From positions 1-61,012 of the forward strand of contig JACROU010000078.1 of NCBI GenBank assembly GCA_016214265.1: a stretch of DNA of 61,012 bases. The letters run 5' to 3'. Position 1 is the stretch's first letter, and the number at the start of each line of letters is the position of its first letter. Below are positions 7,286-17,461 of the stretch, in pieces. Source of the DNA: Candidatus Omnitrophota bacterium. GTDB lineage: Bacteria > Omnitrophota > Omnitrophia > Omnitrophales > JACROU01. The translations under genes and the position numbers were made by a program. The notes beneath the pieces are model-generated. The model saw nothing but the letters and a program-made list of their open reading frames with translations, searched no databases and was not told the origin of the DNA.

Positions 7286-9529
7286 ATGTCTCTTATTCAG
7301 AAAACGCTGCTAATTGTCGGATCGGTTCTGATCTCTATACTTGTTATTTTCTACTTTCTGGTTTCGGCCGTTGTGTCTAATAATTTTTCGGAATTGGAAA
7401 AAGAAGCAGTGCGTGAAAATGTCCAGCGTGTTCTGGACGCTTTTGCTGATGATATCGGCAAGTTAAATTTTACCGCAAAAGACTGGTCGAAGTGGGATGG
7501 TACGTATGCTTACGTCAAGGATCACAACGAAAGTTATTTTACAGCCAATCTCAATGAAAACAGTATCGCCATAATCAAGCTGAATATCATCGAGTATGTG
7601 GACAGTTCGGGCCGGGTGGTGTTTGGTACGGAAATGGATTTGGAGACGAAGAAAAAAATCCCGGTTCCGGAAAGTTTTGCGCAGTTCCTTTCTTTGCATC
7701 CAGAACTCACAAAACATACCGATGTTAACAGCGCTATTGCCGGAGTTGCCGTTCTTCCGGAAGGCCCGCTTTTAATTGCTTCCCGGCCGATTCTCACAAG
7801 CCAAAGTGAAGGGCCTATTCGCGGAACATTGATATTTGGAAGGTATTACGATCAACATCTTTTGAAAGTGCTGTCTGAGCGCACCCGATTCAAAATTGAA
7901 ATGCGGATATACCGTGACCCCAAACTGCCAAATGCATTTCAGAAAGCGCGCACGCTTTTGTCTAATGAAAACCCCACTGTGATTGAAATTCTTGAGCCGA
8001 ATTTGATAGCGGGATATACCGTGATTAAAGATATTTTTGGTGCCCCCGCGCTATTAATGCGCGTTGATCAAGACAGGGATATTTACCATCAGGGGCAGAT
8101 GAGTTTGCGGTATCTTCTTTTTTGCTTTCTTGCCATTGGGGTTATATTTTTGGGTGTGATTTTTGTTCTGATTAACCGGTTGATTCTTGTGCGACTTTCA
8201 CAGTTTGAGGCCGCTCTTCGAAAGATACGGGGAAATCATGATCTTTCCGCGCGTATTTCTGCTGATGGGCAGGATGAGCTGGCAAGACTGGGGCAAACAA
8301 TTAACAGCATGCTGGGAGAAATAGAAAAATCCCGTGCCGATCGAATTAAAGTTGATGAACAATTGCAGCAAACGCAAAAGATCGACGCGGTAGGTGCTCT
8401 TGCGGGCGGTGTTGCGCATGATTTTAACAATTTGTTGACGGCCATTATCTGCCACAGCGATTTTTTGCTGAAAAATCTTCCCGGTGACAGTCCCTTGAGA
8501 AAAGAAGCCTCAGGAATCTATAAAGCGGGTGAAAAAGCGGCGACTTTAACTCAGCAGTTGATGGCCCTCGGCCGCAAACAGGTGCTTGAGACGGAAGTGC
8601 TTAATTTGAATTCTCTTATTTCTAATACAGAAAGTATTTTGCGGCAGATAGCGGGAAAAAATATTGAATTGGTGATTATTCTTGAAAAAGATCTTGCGCC
8701 GGTGAAAACCGATTTGTTACAGATTGAGCAGGTAATCATCAACCTTGTAACTAATGCACGTGATGCCATGCCTGCCGGAGGCCGGTTGATTATTGAAACG
8801 GCGAATGTGGCATTGGATGAGGCTTATGTGCTGCAAAATGTCAGCTTGCCTGTCGGTCAATACGTGATGCTTGCTGTCAGTGATACGGGAAGTGGAATCA
8901 GCAAGGAAAATTTAACTCATCTGTTCGAGCCGTTTTTTACGACCAAAGGCGGCGATAAAGGAAAAGGGCTTGGTCTTTCGGCTGCTTACGGAATTGTGAA
9001 ACAAAGTGGCGGCGATATTCATGTTTACAGCGAGCCGGATGTGGGGTCCACGTTCAAGATTTATCTGCCCAGGGCGGGGGAGCAAATGGAGATCGAAAAG
9101 CCGGTTCATGTCCCATCACAGCCGGCGCGCAGCCACGAAACCATTTTACTGGTTGAAGATGAAGCCGTTGTCCGCAGACTAGCATACGAAATTCTGAAGC
9201 GCGAAGGCTATACGGTGCTTGAAGCTTCCTGCGGAGAAGAAGCGCTTCAGATTTCTGAAAAGCATAAAGATCCCATTCATCTTCTTCTTACGGATGTTGT
9301 CATGCCCAAAATGAGCGGCCCTGAATTATCTGAGAAGCTGGGACTTTTGCGTCCGGAAATGAAAGTGGTTCTTATGTCGGGGTATACGGACAAAAATATT
9401 GTTTCGGACGATCCGAAGAAACGAAAAATAAATTTTGTTCAAAAGCCGTTTACGCCGGTGATTATAACCCGCAAACTTCGGGAAGTGTTGGATTTAGCGC
9501 GGAATGGAATGGGAGAAATGATCGGATAA
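7286..9529 (+). CDS. Membrane hybrid sensor kinase with CHASE4 domain
   Basis: A 747-residue inner-membrane sensor. A first membrane helix (about 8-30) and a second (about 271-297) enclose an extracytoplasmic CHASE4-type domain, recognised by KDWSKWDGTYAYV near residue 63. After this come HAMP (about 295-348), HisKA with GGVAHDFNN and phospho-His378, ATPase (about 450-590; NLVTNARDAMP, SDTGSGIS, GKGLGLS), and a receiver with Asp670 in LLLTDVVMPKMSG. The ATG follows AGGGGGCATAGT. Its kinase-receiver half closely resembles that of the first kinase, suggesting duplication with a swapped sensor. The next kinase begins 4 bases after its stop. Confidence 0.92.
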   Translation: MSLIQKTLLIVGSVLISILVIFYFLVSAVVSNNFSELEKEAVRENVQRVLDAFADDIGKLNFTAKDWSKWDGTYAYVKDHNESYFTANLNENSIAIIKLNIIEYVDSSGRVVFGTEMDLETKKKIPVPESFAQFLSLHPELTKHTDVNSAIAGVAVLPEGPLLIASRPILTSQSEGPIRGTLIFGRYYDQHLLKVLSERTRFKIEMRIYRDPKLPNAFQKARTLLSNENPTVIEILEPNLIAGYTVIKDIFGAPALLMRVDQDRDIYHQGQMSLRYLLFCFLAIGVIFLGVIFVLINRLILVRLSQFEAALRKIRGNHDLSARISADGQDELARLGQTINSMLGEIEKSRADRIKVDEQLQQTQKIDAVGALAGGVAHDFNNLLTAIICHSDFLLKNLPGDSPLRKEASGIYKAGEKAATLTQQLMALGRKQVLETEVLNLNSLISNTESILRQIAGKNIELVIILEKDLAPVKTDLLQIEQVIINLVTNARDAMPAGGRLIIETANVALDEAYVLQNVSLPVGQYVMLAVSDTGSGISKENLTHLFEPFFTTKGGDKGKGLGLSAAYGIVKQSGGDIHVYSEPDVGSTFKIYLPRAGEQMEIEKPVHVPSQPARSHETILLVEDEAVVRRLAYEILKREGYTVLEASCGEEALQISEKHKDPIHLLLTDVVMPKMSGPELSEKLGLLRPEMKVVLMSGYTDKNIVSDDPKKRKINFVQKPFTPVIITRKLREVLDLARNGMGEMIG

Positions 9530-9533
9530 TTTT

Positions 9534-12500
9534 ATGAGTGTTGAAAAAACAGCTAAAACTCAAATGAGCTGGAAACAACGAATGGTGTCGATGTGGTTGG
9601 CGCCTGTCGCCATTCTTGTAATTTCTTTAACGTTCACCTTGTTGATCTGGAAAGCCACCGAATATGTTATTTACATGAAGGAATGGAATCGATTCGAGAT
9701 GGGGGTTATGGAAATTAAACATTTGATTGAAGACCGCGTTCATCTCTTAGATGACGCATTACCCGGCCTTAATGGATTGTTTGCCGCGAGCATAGCGGTT
9801 GACAGAAATGAGTGGGACGCTTATCTGGCCAAGGTCATGGTTCACAGAGAGTATCCTGGAATCAAGGCTTACCGGTTTATTGAACGGGTCAAGGCCCAGG
9901 ATCTATCCAGTTTTATTGAAGGAGTTAAAAATGACAGAAGCGTACTTGCTTCCGGTTATCCTGATTTTGAAATTTTTCCTGAGGGTAAGCGCGATGAGTA
10001 TTTTGTTGTGAAATATATTGTCCCTTATGCCGGAAATGAGCATTTGATGGGGTTTGATTTGGGCGGGGATTCTCTTCGCAGAAAAGTTCTTGAGACGGCG
10101 CGGGATACCGGAAGAATAGTCACCTCTGGCCAGTTATTTATTCCGGATAAACATCATCAAGCCGGTAAATCCGGATTTTTAATGGCAATGCCGGTTTATC
10201 GAAATGGCGCTCCGGTAAAAACGGTTTCAGAACGCCGGGAGGCCTTGACCGGATTTGTGGATATTTTGATTGAGGATGAGCAATTGTTTGTGAATATTTC
10301 TTCCAACATGGGAGAAGATTTTATTGAAAAGCGTGTTGCTTTGAAAATTCTGGATGAGGGTGAGCTCGGAACTCGTACGGAGGATAATACTTTGCTTTAC
10401 GCCAGTGACCAGGGAGTTTATTTTGGCGATTCAAGTTATCACCCCGTTTTTTTGAAAGAAGTCCATCTTAATATTCCGGGCAGATCTTGGAAATTAATTG
10501 TTATAACCCAACCGATGTTTTTTACGGATGTTGATGATAATCTCGACAAGTATTTAAGGGGCGGCGTTATTTTCGGCGGGATGGGCTTAAGTATAGCCAT
10601 TTTTTTCATTTCTCTTCTTCTCGGTACGGCAAGGTCTAGAGCGGTGTCGCTTGCCGAAAAAATGACCGCGGAGCTTAGAGAATCGAAACTCTTTCTGAAA
10701 TCCACGCTGGATTCTCTTTCCGCCCACATTGCCATTCTCGACAACAAAGGAACGATTGTTGCTGTGAACAAAGCCTGGCGCCAGTTTGCGGATGAAAATC
10801 ATTTTACGCTGCCGGATTATGGGGTGGGAACAAATTATTTTGACGTTTGCGATAAAACCGGGAAAAACAAATCTGAAAAGATCTCCGAGGTGGTCAAGGG
10901 CATTCGCATGGTTTTGATGCATCACAACTACGTTTTCACTCAGGAATATACGTGCCATTCCCCCGGGCAAAAACGGTGGTTTGTGATGCACGTGACCCGC
11001 TTTGAGCAAGGCGGGGTGCATGACGGAGGATACATTACCGTGGCGCATGAGGATATTACTCAGCAAAAATTGGCCGAGGAGACGAAAATTCGTCTGGCAA
11101 ATATTGTGGAAAGTTCTGACGATGCTATTTACGCGATGGGGTTGGATGGCGTTGTTGTTTCCTGGAATAAGGGTGCAGAGCAAATGTACGGTTACACCGC
11201 TGAAGAAATGATAGGCAGTTCCATCACGAAGCTTCAGCCGCCGGACCGGCAAAGCGAGATACCGCAGCTTATGGAACGGATCAAAAAGGCGAAAAGCATT
11301 AAGCATCATGAGACCGTGAGAATCAGAAAAGACGGAAAGCCGATTTTCGAAATTCTGGTTCTTTCACCGTTATTGAATGAATCCGGGGAAATTGTTGGGG
11401 CATCGGGGATTGCACGGGACGTTACGGAACGTCACAACATGGAGGAGGTAATTAAAGAAAATCAAGCAAGATTGAAATTATTTCTTGATTCTGCCGTCGA
11501 GGCGATTTTTGGTTTGGATTTGAATGGTGATATTGTCTCGGTTAATCCCGCATGTCTTCGGCTGCTAAAATATCAGGATCCGGTTGAGTTGCTTGGCAAA
11601 AATAGCCACAAACTATTTCATTATAGCCATTCGGACGGCAGTTCGTATCCCCAGGGAGAGTGCGGCATTTACCGGGCTTTTGTAGAAGGAAAAGCGACTC
11701 ATTCGGATGAAGATTTCTTTTGGCGCTCGGATGGGACATGTTTTCCTATCGAATATTGGTCCTATCCCATTTTTCATTCCGGCAAGATTGCGGGCTGTGT
11801 GGTTTCGTTTTTTGATATTACCGTGCGCAAACGGGCTCAAAAAAGAATTTCCATAGAATATCAAATCACGAAAGTTCTGGCTGAATCGGATGCATTGAAA
11901 GAGGCATCCCCGAAAATTCTTAAAATGCTTACCGAATGTTTTGGATGGAAAGCGGGCGCAATTTGGCTCATTAGCACGAAAGCGAACGTTCTGGAATTTA
12001 TTGATGGTTGGTATGAGCCTTCTTTCAGGGGGGCTGAATTTAAAGCGGTGAGTCGTTCCAGAACTTTTGAAAAAGGTATCGGACTTCCGGGGCGGGTTTG
12101 GGCCAGCGGCCAGCCTGCATGGATTGAGGATGTTACCCGGGATAAAAATTTCCCCAGGGCGTTACCTGCCGCAAAGGCGGGACTGCGCGGAGCTTTCGGT
12201 TTTCCTATCTATTCGGGAAATGAAATTCTTGGTGTTATGGAATTTTTCAACGATCGTATCGAAGAGCCTGATGAAGAATTTACCATTATTATGTCCTCAA
12301 TTGCGGGTCAGATGGGGCAGTTTGTGATCAGAGAGAAATATAAGAATGAATTATGTGAAGCACGCGACGTTGCCTTGGAGGCTTCGCGAGCCAAGTCGGA
12401 TTTTTTGGCGACGATGAGTCATGAAATCCGGACTCCGATGAATGCCATTATCGGGATGGCCGAGCTTCTGGATGAGACCTCGCTTAGTACCGAGCAAAAA

Positions 12501-13976
12501 GAATTCGTCCGGATTTTTAGAAGGGCGGGCGACACTCTTTTGAATCTTATCAATGACATTCTGGATTTATCGAAGGTGGAGTCGGGGAATCTTGAATTGG
12601 AAGACATTGAATTTGATTTGAACGAAACTATCGAAAAAATTATGGAAATTATGGCGATTCGCGCCCATCAAAAAGGTTTGGAACTTTCGTATCATATTAT
12701 GCCCGATGTGATGACGTATTTGATGGGGGATCCCAACCGGCTTCGTCAAATTCTGACTAATCTGATTGGAAACGCCATCAAATTTACGGAAAAGGGTGAG
12801 ATTGTGGTCGAGGTAAAACGGCTTAATGGAGAATCTGTTTTTGAAGGATCTTCTATCGGTAAATATGGTTTGCTCTTTTCGGTGAAGGATACAGGCATTG
12901 GGGTTGGTGGAAATAAATTATCATCCATTTTCGAGCCTTTTGTTCAGGCCGATTCGAGTACGACCCGGAAATACGGGGGCAGCGGATTGGGGCTTGCCAT
13001 TACAAAACGGTTGGTGGAATTGATGGGTGGAAAAATTTGGGTGGAAAGCAAGGAGTCCGAGGGTAGTGTCTTTTATTTTACGATTCAATTGGGCACTCTC
13101 AAAGAAGCTCAAATACGTCCATTTTCTCAATCACAGCACAATTTTACCGGACTGCGTGTTCTGATTATCGATGATAATGCCACTAACCGGCTTATTCTAA
13201 GAGAGACTCTGACTGCTTACGGCATGTCCGTGGTGGATGTGGCCAGTGCGGATAAGGGAATTGAAGAATTAAAAAATGCCAGAGTTTCTGGGAAGCCGTA
13301 TCAGCTTCTTCTTCTTGATTGCCGTATGCCGGGGAAGGATGGTTTTCAAGCGGCTGAAGAAATAAAAAAAGATTCCAATATCGAGGGAGTTATTATCATG
13401 ATGCTGACTTCCGAGGGCCGGTACGGGGATATTGCCCGTGCCCGCAAACTGGGACTTTCGGGTTATGTCGTAAAACCCATTAAGAGGCAGGATTTGTTGA
13501 ATACGATTTCACTTGTTTTGAGTCACGGTGAAATAAAGGAAAAAGAGGCTTCTGTCCAAAAACAAGTTTTGCCGCACGGCGTATTATGGAAAATTCTTTT
13601 GGTGGAAGATTCTCTGGATAATCAACTGCTGATGAAGGCGTATTTTAAAAATCTTCCTTATCAACTGGATATTGTTGAAAACGGGGAAGAGGCCGTCAAC
13701 AAGTTTAAAAACAATTCTTATGATCTGGTGTTGATGGATGTTCAAATGCCGGTGATGGATGGACTGACAGCAACGCAGTTGATTCGTGGATGGGAGCGGG
13801 AAAATAAAACGAAACTGACGCCCATTGTGGCGCTTACGGCGCACGCGTTCAAAGAAGATGTTCAGAGATGTCTGGATGCGGGGTGCGATGAGTGTCTTAC
13901 CAAACCCGTTAAGAAAGCAAAACTTTTTGATATGATCACGGCAATAACAAGCAAAATTAATAAGGCCGCGGCATAA
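9534..13976 (+). CDS. Large hybrid kinase: CHASE, three PAS, GAF, two receivers
   Basis: A 1480-residue membrane sensor. The first membrane helix is about residues 18-42, a CHASE-type extracytoplasmic domain about 60-280 (LPGLNGLFAAS...YPGIKAYRFIE), and the second helix about 343-365. Three PAS domains start near 391, 524 and 650, and a GAF domain spans about 775-940. The kinase core has FLATMSHEIRTPMNAIIGM with phospho-His963, followed by the ATPase (LTNLIGNAIKFT, SGLGLAI). Two receivers follow, with Asp1262 (LLLLDCRMPGKDG) and Asp1402 (LVLMDVQMPVMDG). The ATPase and H box are of the BarA/ArcB-like class, unlike the two upstream kinases. It is translationally close to the second kinase, and FIST and YceI genes follow. 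Ligand unknown. Confidence 0.92.
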   Translation: MSVEKTAKTQMSWKQRMVSMWLAPVAILVISLTFTLLIWKATEYVIYMKEWNRFEMGVMEIKHLIEDRVHLLDDALPGLNGLFAASIAVDRNEWDAYLAKVMVHREYPGIKAYRFIERVKAQDLSSFIEGVKNDRSVLASGYPDFEIFPEGKRDEYFVVKYIVPYAGNEHLMGFDLGGDSLRRKVLETARDTGRIVTSGQLFIPDKHHQAGKSGFLMAMPVYRNGAPVKTVSERREALTGFVDILIEDEQLFVNISSNMGEDFIEKRVALKILDEGELGTRTEDNTLLYASDQGVYFGDSSYHPVFLKEVHLNIPGRSWKLIVITQPMFFTDVDDNLDKYLRGGVIFGGMGLSIAIFFISLLLGTARSRAVSLAEKMTAELRESKLFLKSTLDSLSAHIAILDNKGTIVAVNKAWRQFADENHFTLPDYGVGTNYFDVCDKTGKNKSEKISEVVKGIRMVLMHHNYVFTQEYTCHSPGQKRWFVMHVTRFEQGGVHDGGYITVAHEDITQQKLAEETKIRLANIVESSDDAIYAMGLDGVVVSWNKGAEQMYGYTAEEMIGSSITKLQPPDRQSEIPQLMERIKKAKSIKHHETVRIRKDGKPIFEILVLSPLLNESGEIVGASGIARDVTERHNMEEVIKENQARLKLFLDSAVEAIFGLDLNGDIVSVNPACLRLLKYQDPVELLGKNSHKLFHYSHSDGSSYPQGECGIYRAFVEGKATHSDEDFFWRSDGTCFPIEYWSYPIFHSGKIAGCVVSFFDITVRKRAQKRISIEYQITKVLAESDALKEASPKILKMLTECFGWKAGAIWLISTKANVLEFIDGWYEPSFRGAEFKAVSRSRTFEKGIGLPGRVWASGQPAWIEDVTRDKNFPRALPAAKAGLRGAFGFPIYSGNEILGVMEFFNDRIEEPDEEFTIIMSSIAGQMGQFVIREKYKNELCEARDVALEASRAKSDFLATMSHEIRTPMNAIIGMAELLDETSLSTEQKEFVRIFRRAGDTLLNLINDILDLSKVESGNLELEDIEFDLNETIEKIMEIMAIRAHQKGLELSYHIMPDVMTYLMGDPNRLRQILTNLIGNAIKFTEKGEIVVEVKRLNGESVFEGSSIGKYGLLFSVKDTGIGVGGNKLSSIFEPFVQADSSTTRKYGGSGLGLAITKRLVELMGGKIWVESKESEGSVFYFTIQLGTLKEAQIRPFSQSQHNFTGLRVLIIDDNATNRLILRETLTAYGMSVVDVASADKGIEELKNARVSGKPYQLLLLDCRMPGKDGFQAAEEIKKDSNIEGVIIMMLTSEGRYGDIARARKLGLSGYVVKPIKRQDLLNTISLVLSHGEIKEKEASVQKQVLPHGVLWKILLVEDSLDNQLLMKAYFKNLPYQLDIVENGEEAVNKFKNNSYDLVLMDVQMPVMDGLTATQLIRGWERENKTKLTPIVALTAHAFKEDVQRCLDAGCDECLTKPVKKAKLFDMITAITSKINKAAA

Positions 13977-14005
13977 TCCATCAATTGTTCTTGTGGGTGA
14001 CTTCC

Positions 14006-15235
14006 ATGGACGAATCCAATCAAAAGTCGAATCGTATGGTGTTTGGCTCCGGCATTGCCCGCGGCGAAAGTTACCGGGCTTTGGTCGAGGAAGTGACGGA
14101 TCAGGTGCTTAAAGAGTTGAACGGCGAGCCGGTTGATCTGGCTTTTTTGTTTGTTACGCCGCATTTTCCCGGCCATTACGCGCGCATTCAGGAGGCGGTT
14201 CAGAAAAAAATGAAAGCGCACGTGATTTTGGGATGCACGGCCGTGAGCGTGATTGGCCACGATCGCGAAATCGAATGGGAGCCGGCAATGTCTCTTTTCG
14301 CCGCACATCTTGCCGGTGTCCATAAAGTTCCATTCTGGCTGAAACAATCCGGGCTTGAGGAGTTATCGGATATTGAAAAATGCCGCAGTTATTTTGGCGT
14401 TTCGCCCGCTGATTCGCCTGTCTTTTTCATTCTGCCCGATCCTTTTTCATTCGATATCAACATGTTTATGGAACGCATTCACGCAGCTTATCCGGGCTCG
14501 CCGGTGATGGGCGGCATGGCGAGCGGGTCCGGCGAGCCGGGAGGGAATACGCTTTTTTGGACCGAGGGAGTTTGTGATTCCGGCGCGGTTGGTGTGGTGC
14601 TGACCGGAAATGTTCATGTCAGTCCGTTGGTGTCTCAGGGGTGCCGGCCGTTTGGTGAACCGGTGGTGATTACTGGGGCGCAGGAGAATATTATTTTGTC
14701 GCTGGCGGGTAAACCGGCGCTGGAGTATTTGGAAGAAACGTATCGGAAGGCCTCGGCCAAAGATCAGGTGTTGGCGCGCAATGCCTTGTTTATCGGAGCG
14801 CTGGCGGATGAATACAAACAATATCCGAAGCGCGGCGATTTTGTGATTCGCAACGTGGTCGGGCTGGACCGAGATTCCGGCGCGCTTGCGATTTCCGATT
14901 ATGTGCATTTGGGCGACACGGTTCAGTTTCACGTTCGGGACGCCGAAACAGCGCATGAGGATTTGGAGTCGCTTTGCGAACATCAGAAAGTCCACGGCGA
15001 TTTTCCGAATATCGCTCCGGATCCGAAAGCGGCGCTGATTTTCAGCTGCAATGGCCGCGGTTCCAACATGTTCAAAACGAAAAATCACGATATTGGAACG
15101 CTTCAGGAACATCTTGGGAAATTTCCAACAGCCGGATTTTTCTGCGCCGGAGAGCTGGGGCCGATCGGGAAGAAAAATTTTATGCACAGTTTTACCGCCA
15201 GCATCGCTCTTTTCTACGAAAAAAAACCGCAGTAA
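14006..15235 (+). CDS. FIST domain sensory protein
   Basis: A 409-residue protein with FIST-N (about 15-220) and FIST-C (about 225-390) features: an N-terminal FGSGIARGESYRALVEE, VILGCTAVSVIG, and the C-terminal NGRG / TAGFFCAGELGPIG / HSFTASIALF. FIST domains are proposed small-ligand sensors found with signalling proteins, and this gene sits 29 bases after a CHASE hybrid kinase, which supports that role. I prefer the ATG at 14006, seven bases after GGGTGA, to the in-frame TTG at 13985. It probably belongs to the kinase operon that ends at the terminator at 15870. Confidence 0.85.
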   Translation: MDESNQKSNRMVFGSGIARGESYRALVEEVTDQVLKELNGEPVDLAFLFVTPHFPGHYARIQEAVQKKMKAHVILGCTAVSVIGHDREIEWEPAMSLFAAHLAGVHKVPFWLKQSGLEELSDIEKCRSYFGVSPADSPVFFILPDPFSFDINMFMERIHAAYPGSPVMGGMASGSGEPGGNTLFWTEGVCDSGAVGVVLTGNVHVSPLVSQGCRPFGEPVVITGAQENIILSLAGKPALEYLEETYRKASAKDQVLARNALFIGALADEYKQYPKRGDFVIRNVVGLDRDSGALAISDYVHLGDTVQFHVRDAETAHEDLESLCEHQKVHGDFPNIAPDPKAALIFSCNGRGSNMFKTKNHDIGTLQEHLGKFPTAGFFCAGELGPIGKKNFMHSFTASIALFYEKKPQ

Positions 15236-15252
15236 TTAACGGAGGTGTCAGC

Positions 15253-15837
15253 ATGAAACGTTTGATGGTTGCTTTGACGATGATTTCGGTTGGTTTGTTG
15301 GCGAACACGGTTTGGGCCGACACATTTAAAGTCGATCCGGATCATTCCACGGTGGGTTTTAAAATCCGCCACTTACTTGGAAATGTCAACGGTACGTTCG
15401 ATCAATTCGAAGGCACCATCGACTATGATCCCGCCCAGCCTGAATTGTCCAAAACTAGCGGCACGATTCAAACGGCAAGTATTAACACCCGGGTGTCAAA
15501 ACGGGATGATCATCTTCGCGGAGGAGATTTTTTTGATGTCGAAAAATTCCCGCAGATTGCGTTTACAAGCACGAAAGTGCTGGAATCAACTCCCGAAGGT
15601 GGAAAGTTGGAAGGCGTGCTCATGATTCACGGAGTCGAGAAGCCCGTGGTGCTGAATGTCGAAATTCACGGTATCGCCAACGATCCGTGGGGGCACACCC
15701 GCGCGGCGTTTACCGCCACCACGAAAATCAATCGGCAGGACTTTGGCCTGACATGGAACAAAGCCGTCGAGGCCGGTAAATTTCTGGTGGGTGATGAGGT
15801 CACGATCACCATCGAAGCCGAGGCGATCAAGCAGTAA
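15253..15837 (+). CDS. YceI-family periplasmic lipid-binding protein
   Basis: A 194-residue secreted protein with a signal peptide (about 1-22, ending TVWAD) and the YceI lipocalin-like fold: FKVDPDHSTVGFKIRH at the start, GTFDQFEGTI, DDHLRGGDFFDVEKFPQI in the middle and LTWNKAVEAG / VGDEVTITIE at the end. Family members bind isoprenoid or other hydrophobic molecules. A GGAGGTG ribosome site lies 6 bases upstream of the ATG. It is the last gene of the kinase-FIST operon, followed by a short palindrome and an intrinsic terminator. Confidence 0.9.
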   Translation: MKRLMVALTMISVGLLANTVWADTFKVDPDHSTVGFKIRHLLGNVNGTFDQFEGTIDYDPAQPELSKTSGTIQTASINTRVSKRDDHLRGGDFFDVEKFPQIAFTSTKVLESTPEGGKLEGVLMIHGVEKPVVLNVEIHGIANDPWGHTRAAFTATTKINRQDFGLTWNKAVEAGKFLVGDEVTITIEAEAIKQ

Positions 15838-15838
15838 A

Positions 15839-15862
15839 AGGTTCCTGGAACCTAAGTGCCAC
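15839..15862. repeat. Left inverted repeat flanking the flippase gene
   Basis: Begins with the palindrome AGGTTCC-T-GGAACCT (15839-15853) followed by AAGTGCCAC. The reverse complement of 17462-17485 matches it at 23 of 24 bases, so the pair brackets the flippase gene. Confidence 0.7.
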
Positions 15863-15869
15863 CTTAAAT

Positions 15870-15902
15870 GACAAGCCTGTTGTTGACAGGCTTGTCGTTT
15901 TC
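15870..15902 (+). terminator. Intrinsic terminator after yceI
   Basis: Perfect 10-bp stem GACAAGCCTG 15870-15879 with CAGGCTTGTC 15887-15896, a 7-base loop, then GTTTTC. It ends the kinase-FIST-YceI operon. Confidence 0.85.
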
Positions 15903-15919
15903 ATCTAGGCTCCCAACTT

Positions 15920-17452
15920 ATGAGTTCTAAAAAAGAAATTATCAAAGACGTCGGTCTTTATGCCTTCGCGACTTATCTGACTCAGGCCATCGATATTGTC
16001 ATTTCCGTGGTCATGAAGCGCCTCCTTGGCCCCACGTTCAGCGGGGTGTGGGCCAGCTTGCAGGTTATCCTCATTTACGCCAAACATATCAATCTGGGCA
16101 CTACGGATGCCTCCTATCGCGAAATTCCTTATCTGATGGGCAAGGGCGAGGTAAAGCAGGCGGAGATGATTAAGAATACCGTATTCTGGTTCGCGTTTAT
16201 CAACGCCGTAATTCTTTCGGTCGGAATTATTGGTTATGCGCTGATTTTTCGTTCAAAACTCTCGGCCCCGGTTTTTTGGGGACTTATTACTATCGCCATT
16301 CTTGTTGTGCTTCAGCGTGTTTATAATTTTTTCGTGGTGCTTCTGCGCGCCTTCAAAAATTTCACTCTGGCCAGTAAAGTCATGGTGTTCTCGAGCGCGG
16401 CGGGCGCGCTCCCGCTTCTTTTTTTCACCTGGAAATTCAAAATTTACGGATACTTTGCCGCTACTCTGCTGATTTTTTCGATGAATATTATTTTTATTCA
16501 GCTCAATCAGCATTACCGATTTCCCTGGACGCTATCGTGGGAGCGCCTGAAACCGCTGATTATTTTCGGTTTCAGCATCATGGTGCTGGGAATGGTGGAC
16601 AGCGTGTTTCGCAGTATCGACCGCATTGTCATTCCCAAGTTTATGGGTTTCGAACAGATGGGATTTTATTCGCTGGCGATTATGGCTACGAATTATCTGA
16701 CCAGTTTTCCGAATATGCTGAACGTGGTTTTGTTCCCGCATTTTCAGGAAAAATTTTCGAAGCGGGATAAACCTGAGGATTTGAAAAATTTTGTGATGCA
16801 TAGCACGATTGCGCTCGGATACTTGTTCCCGTTTTTGCTCGGCGCCTGCTGGATTTTTGCGGAACTTCTTGTTGCCTGGATTCTGCCTCAATTCCGTCCC
16901 GGAATATTTCCACTCAAAATTCTGGCCGTCGGTGTTTTCTTTATTTGCCTCAATCAGCAATTCTCGATTTTGCTGATTACGATCAAAAAACACGTAATTA
17001 TGATTCCGATTATCGCAGTTCTGGCCGCACTTTCAGGATTCATGCAATACCTTGCGATTAAAAACGGATACGGTCTTCCGGGATGCGCAATTGTGATGTC
17101 TGTGAGTTATTTCATTTACTTCATGGTTTATTTCCGTCTTGCGTCGCGGCATGTGATGTCAAAAGGGGAGGCCTTTCAATTGCTGGCCCGCATTATGGGA
17201 ATTTTTATTTATTTCGTGGCGCTCTTGCTTGTCATCGACTTCGTGATTCCCGCGCCCAAATCGGTGCTGCTGCGCACCCTGATGCGCTACGCCATCTTCG
17301 CGACTGCCCTGATGCCGTTCATGTTTCACCTGAATAAAGAAACCCGGATGTGGTCTCATCTGAAAGAAATGTTTCTGGAGCGTATCCAGAAACGCAAAAA
17401 AGGGGAAGAACCGGATCTCCTCCCGCCGAACGGCCCGAACGGAATTTCGTAA
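15920..17452 (+). CDS. Oligosaccharide flippase (Wzx/MATE-like)
   Basis: A 510-residue inner-membrane protein with about 12-14 hydrophobic segments. The start KDVGLYAFATYLTQAIDIV and the placement of charged loops match the polysaccharide transport protein family that moves lipid-linked glycans across the membrane. The C-terminus is a basic, proline-rich cytoplasmic tail. It stands alone: no glycan-synthesis genes adjoin it, a terminator precedes it, the nuo promoter follows, and inverted copies of a 24-base repeat lie on either side. That isolation suggests it may have arrived as a unit. Confidence 0.85.
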   Translation: MSSKKEIIKDVGLYAFATYLTQAIDIVISVVMKRLLGPTFSGVWASLQVILIYAKHINLGTTDASYREIPYLMGKGEVKQAEMIKNTVFWFAFINAVILSVGIIGYALIFRSKLSAPVFWGLITIAILVVLQRVYNFFVVLLRAFKNFTLASKVMVFSSAAGALPLLFFTWKFKIYGYFAATLLIFSMNIIFIQLNQHYRFPWTLSWERLKPLIIFGFSIMVLGMVDSVFRSIDRIVIPKFMGFEQMGFYSLAIMATNYLTSFPNMLNVVLFPHFQEKFSKRDKPEDLKNFVMHSTIALGYLFPFLLGACWIFAELLVAWILPQFRPGIFPLKILAVGVFFICLNQQFSILLITIKKHVIMIPIIAVLAALSGFMQYLAIKNGYGLPGCAIVMSVSYFIYFMVYFRLASRHVMSKGEAFQLLARIMGIFIYFVALLLVIDFVIPAPKSVLLRTLMRYAIFATALMPFMFHLNKETRMWSHLKEMFLERIQKRKKGEEPDLLPPNGPNGIS

Positions 17453-17461
17453 AGAACCAAC

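Noticed and set aside
13862-14347. 161-codon minus-strand open frame across the kinase-FIST junction
   Set aside because: It is antisense to two genes with clear domains and has no domain of its own.
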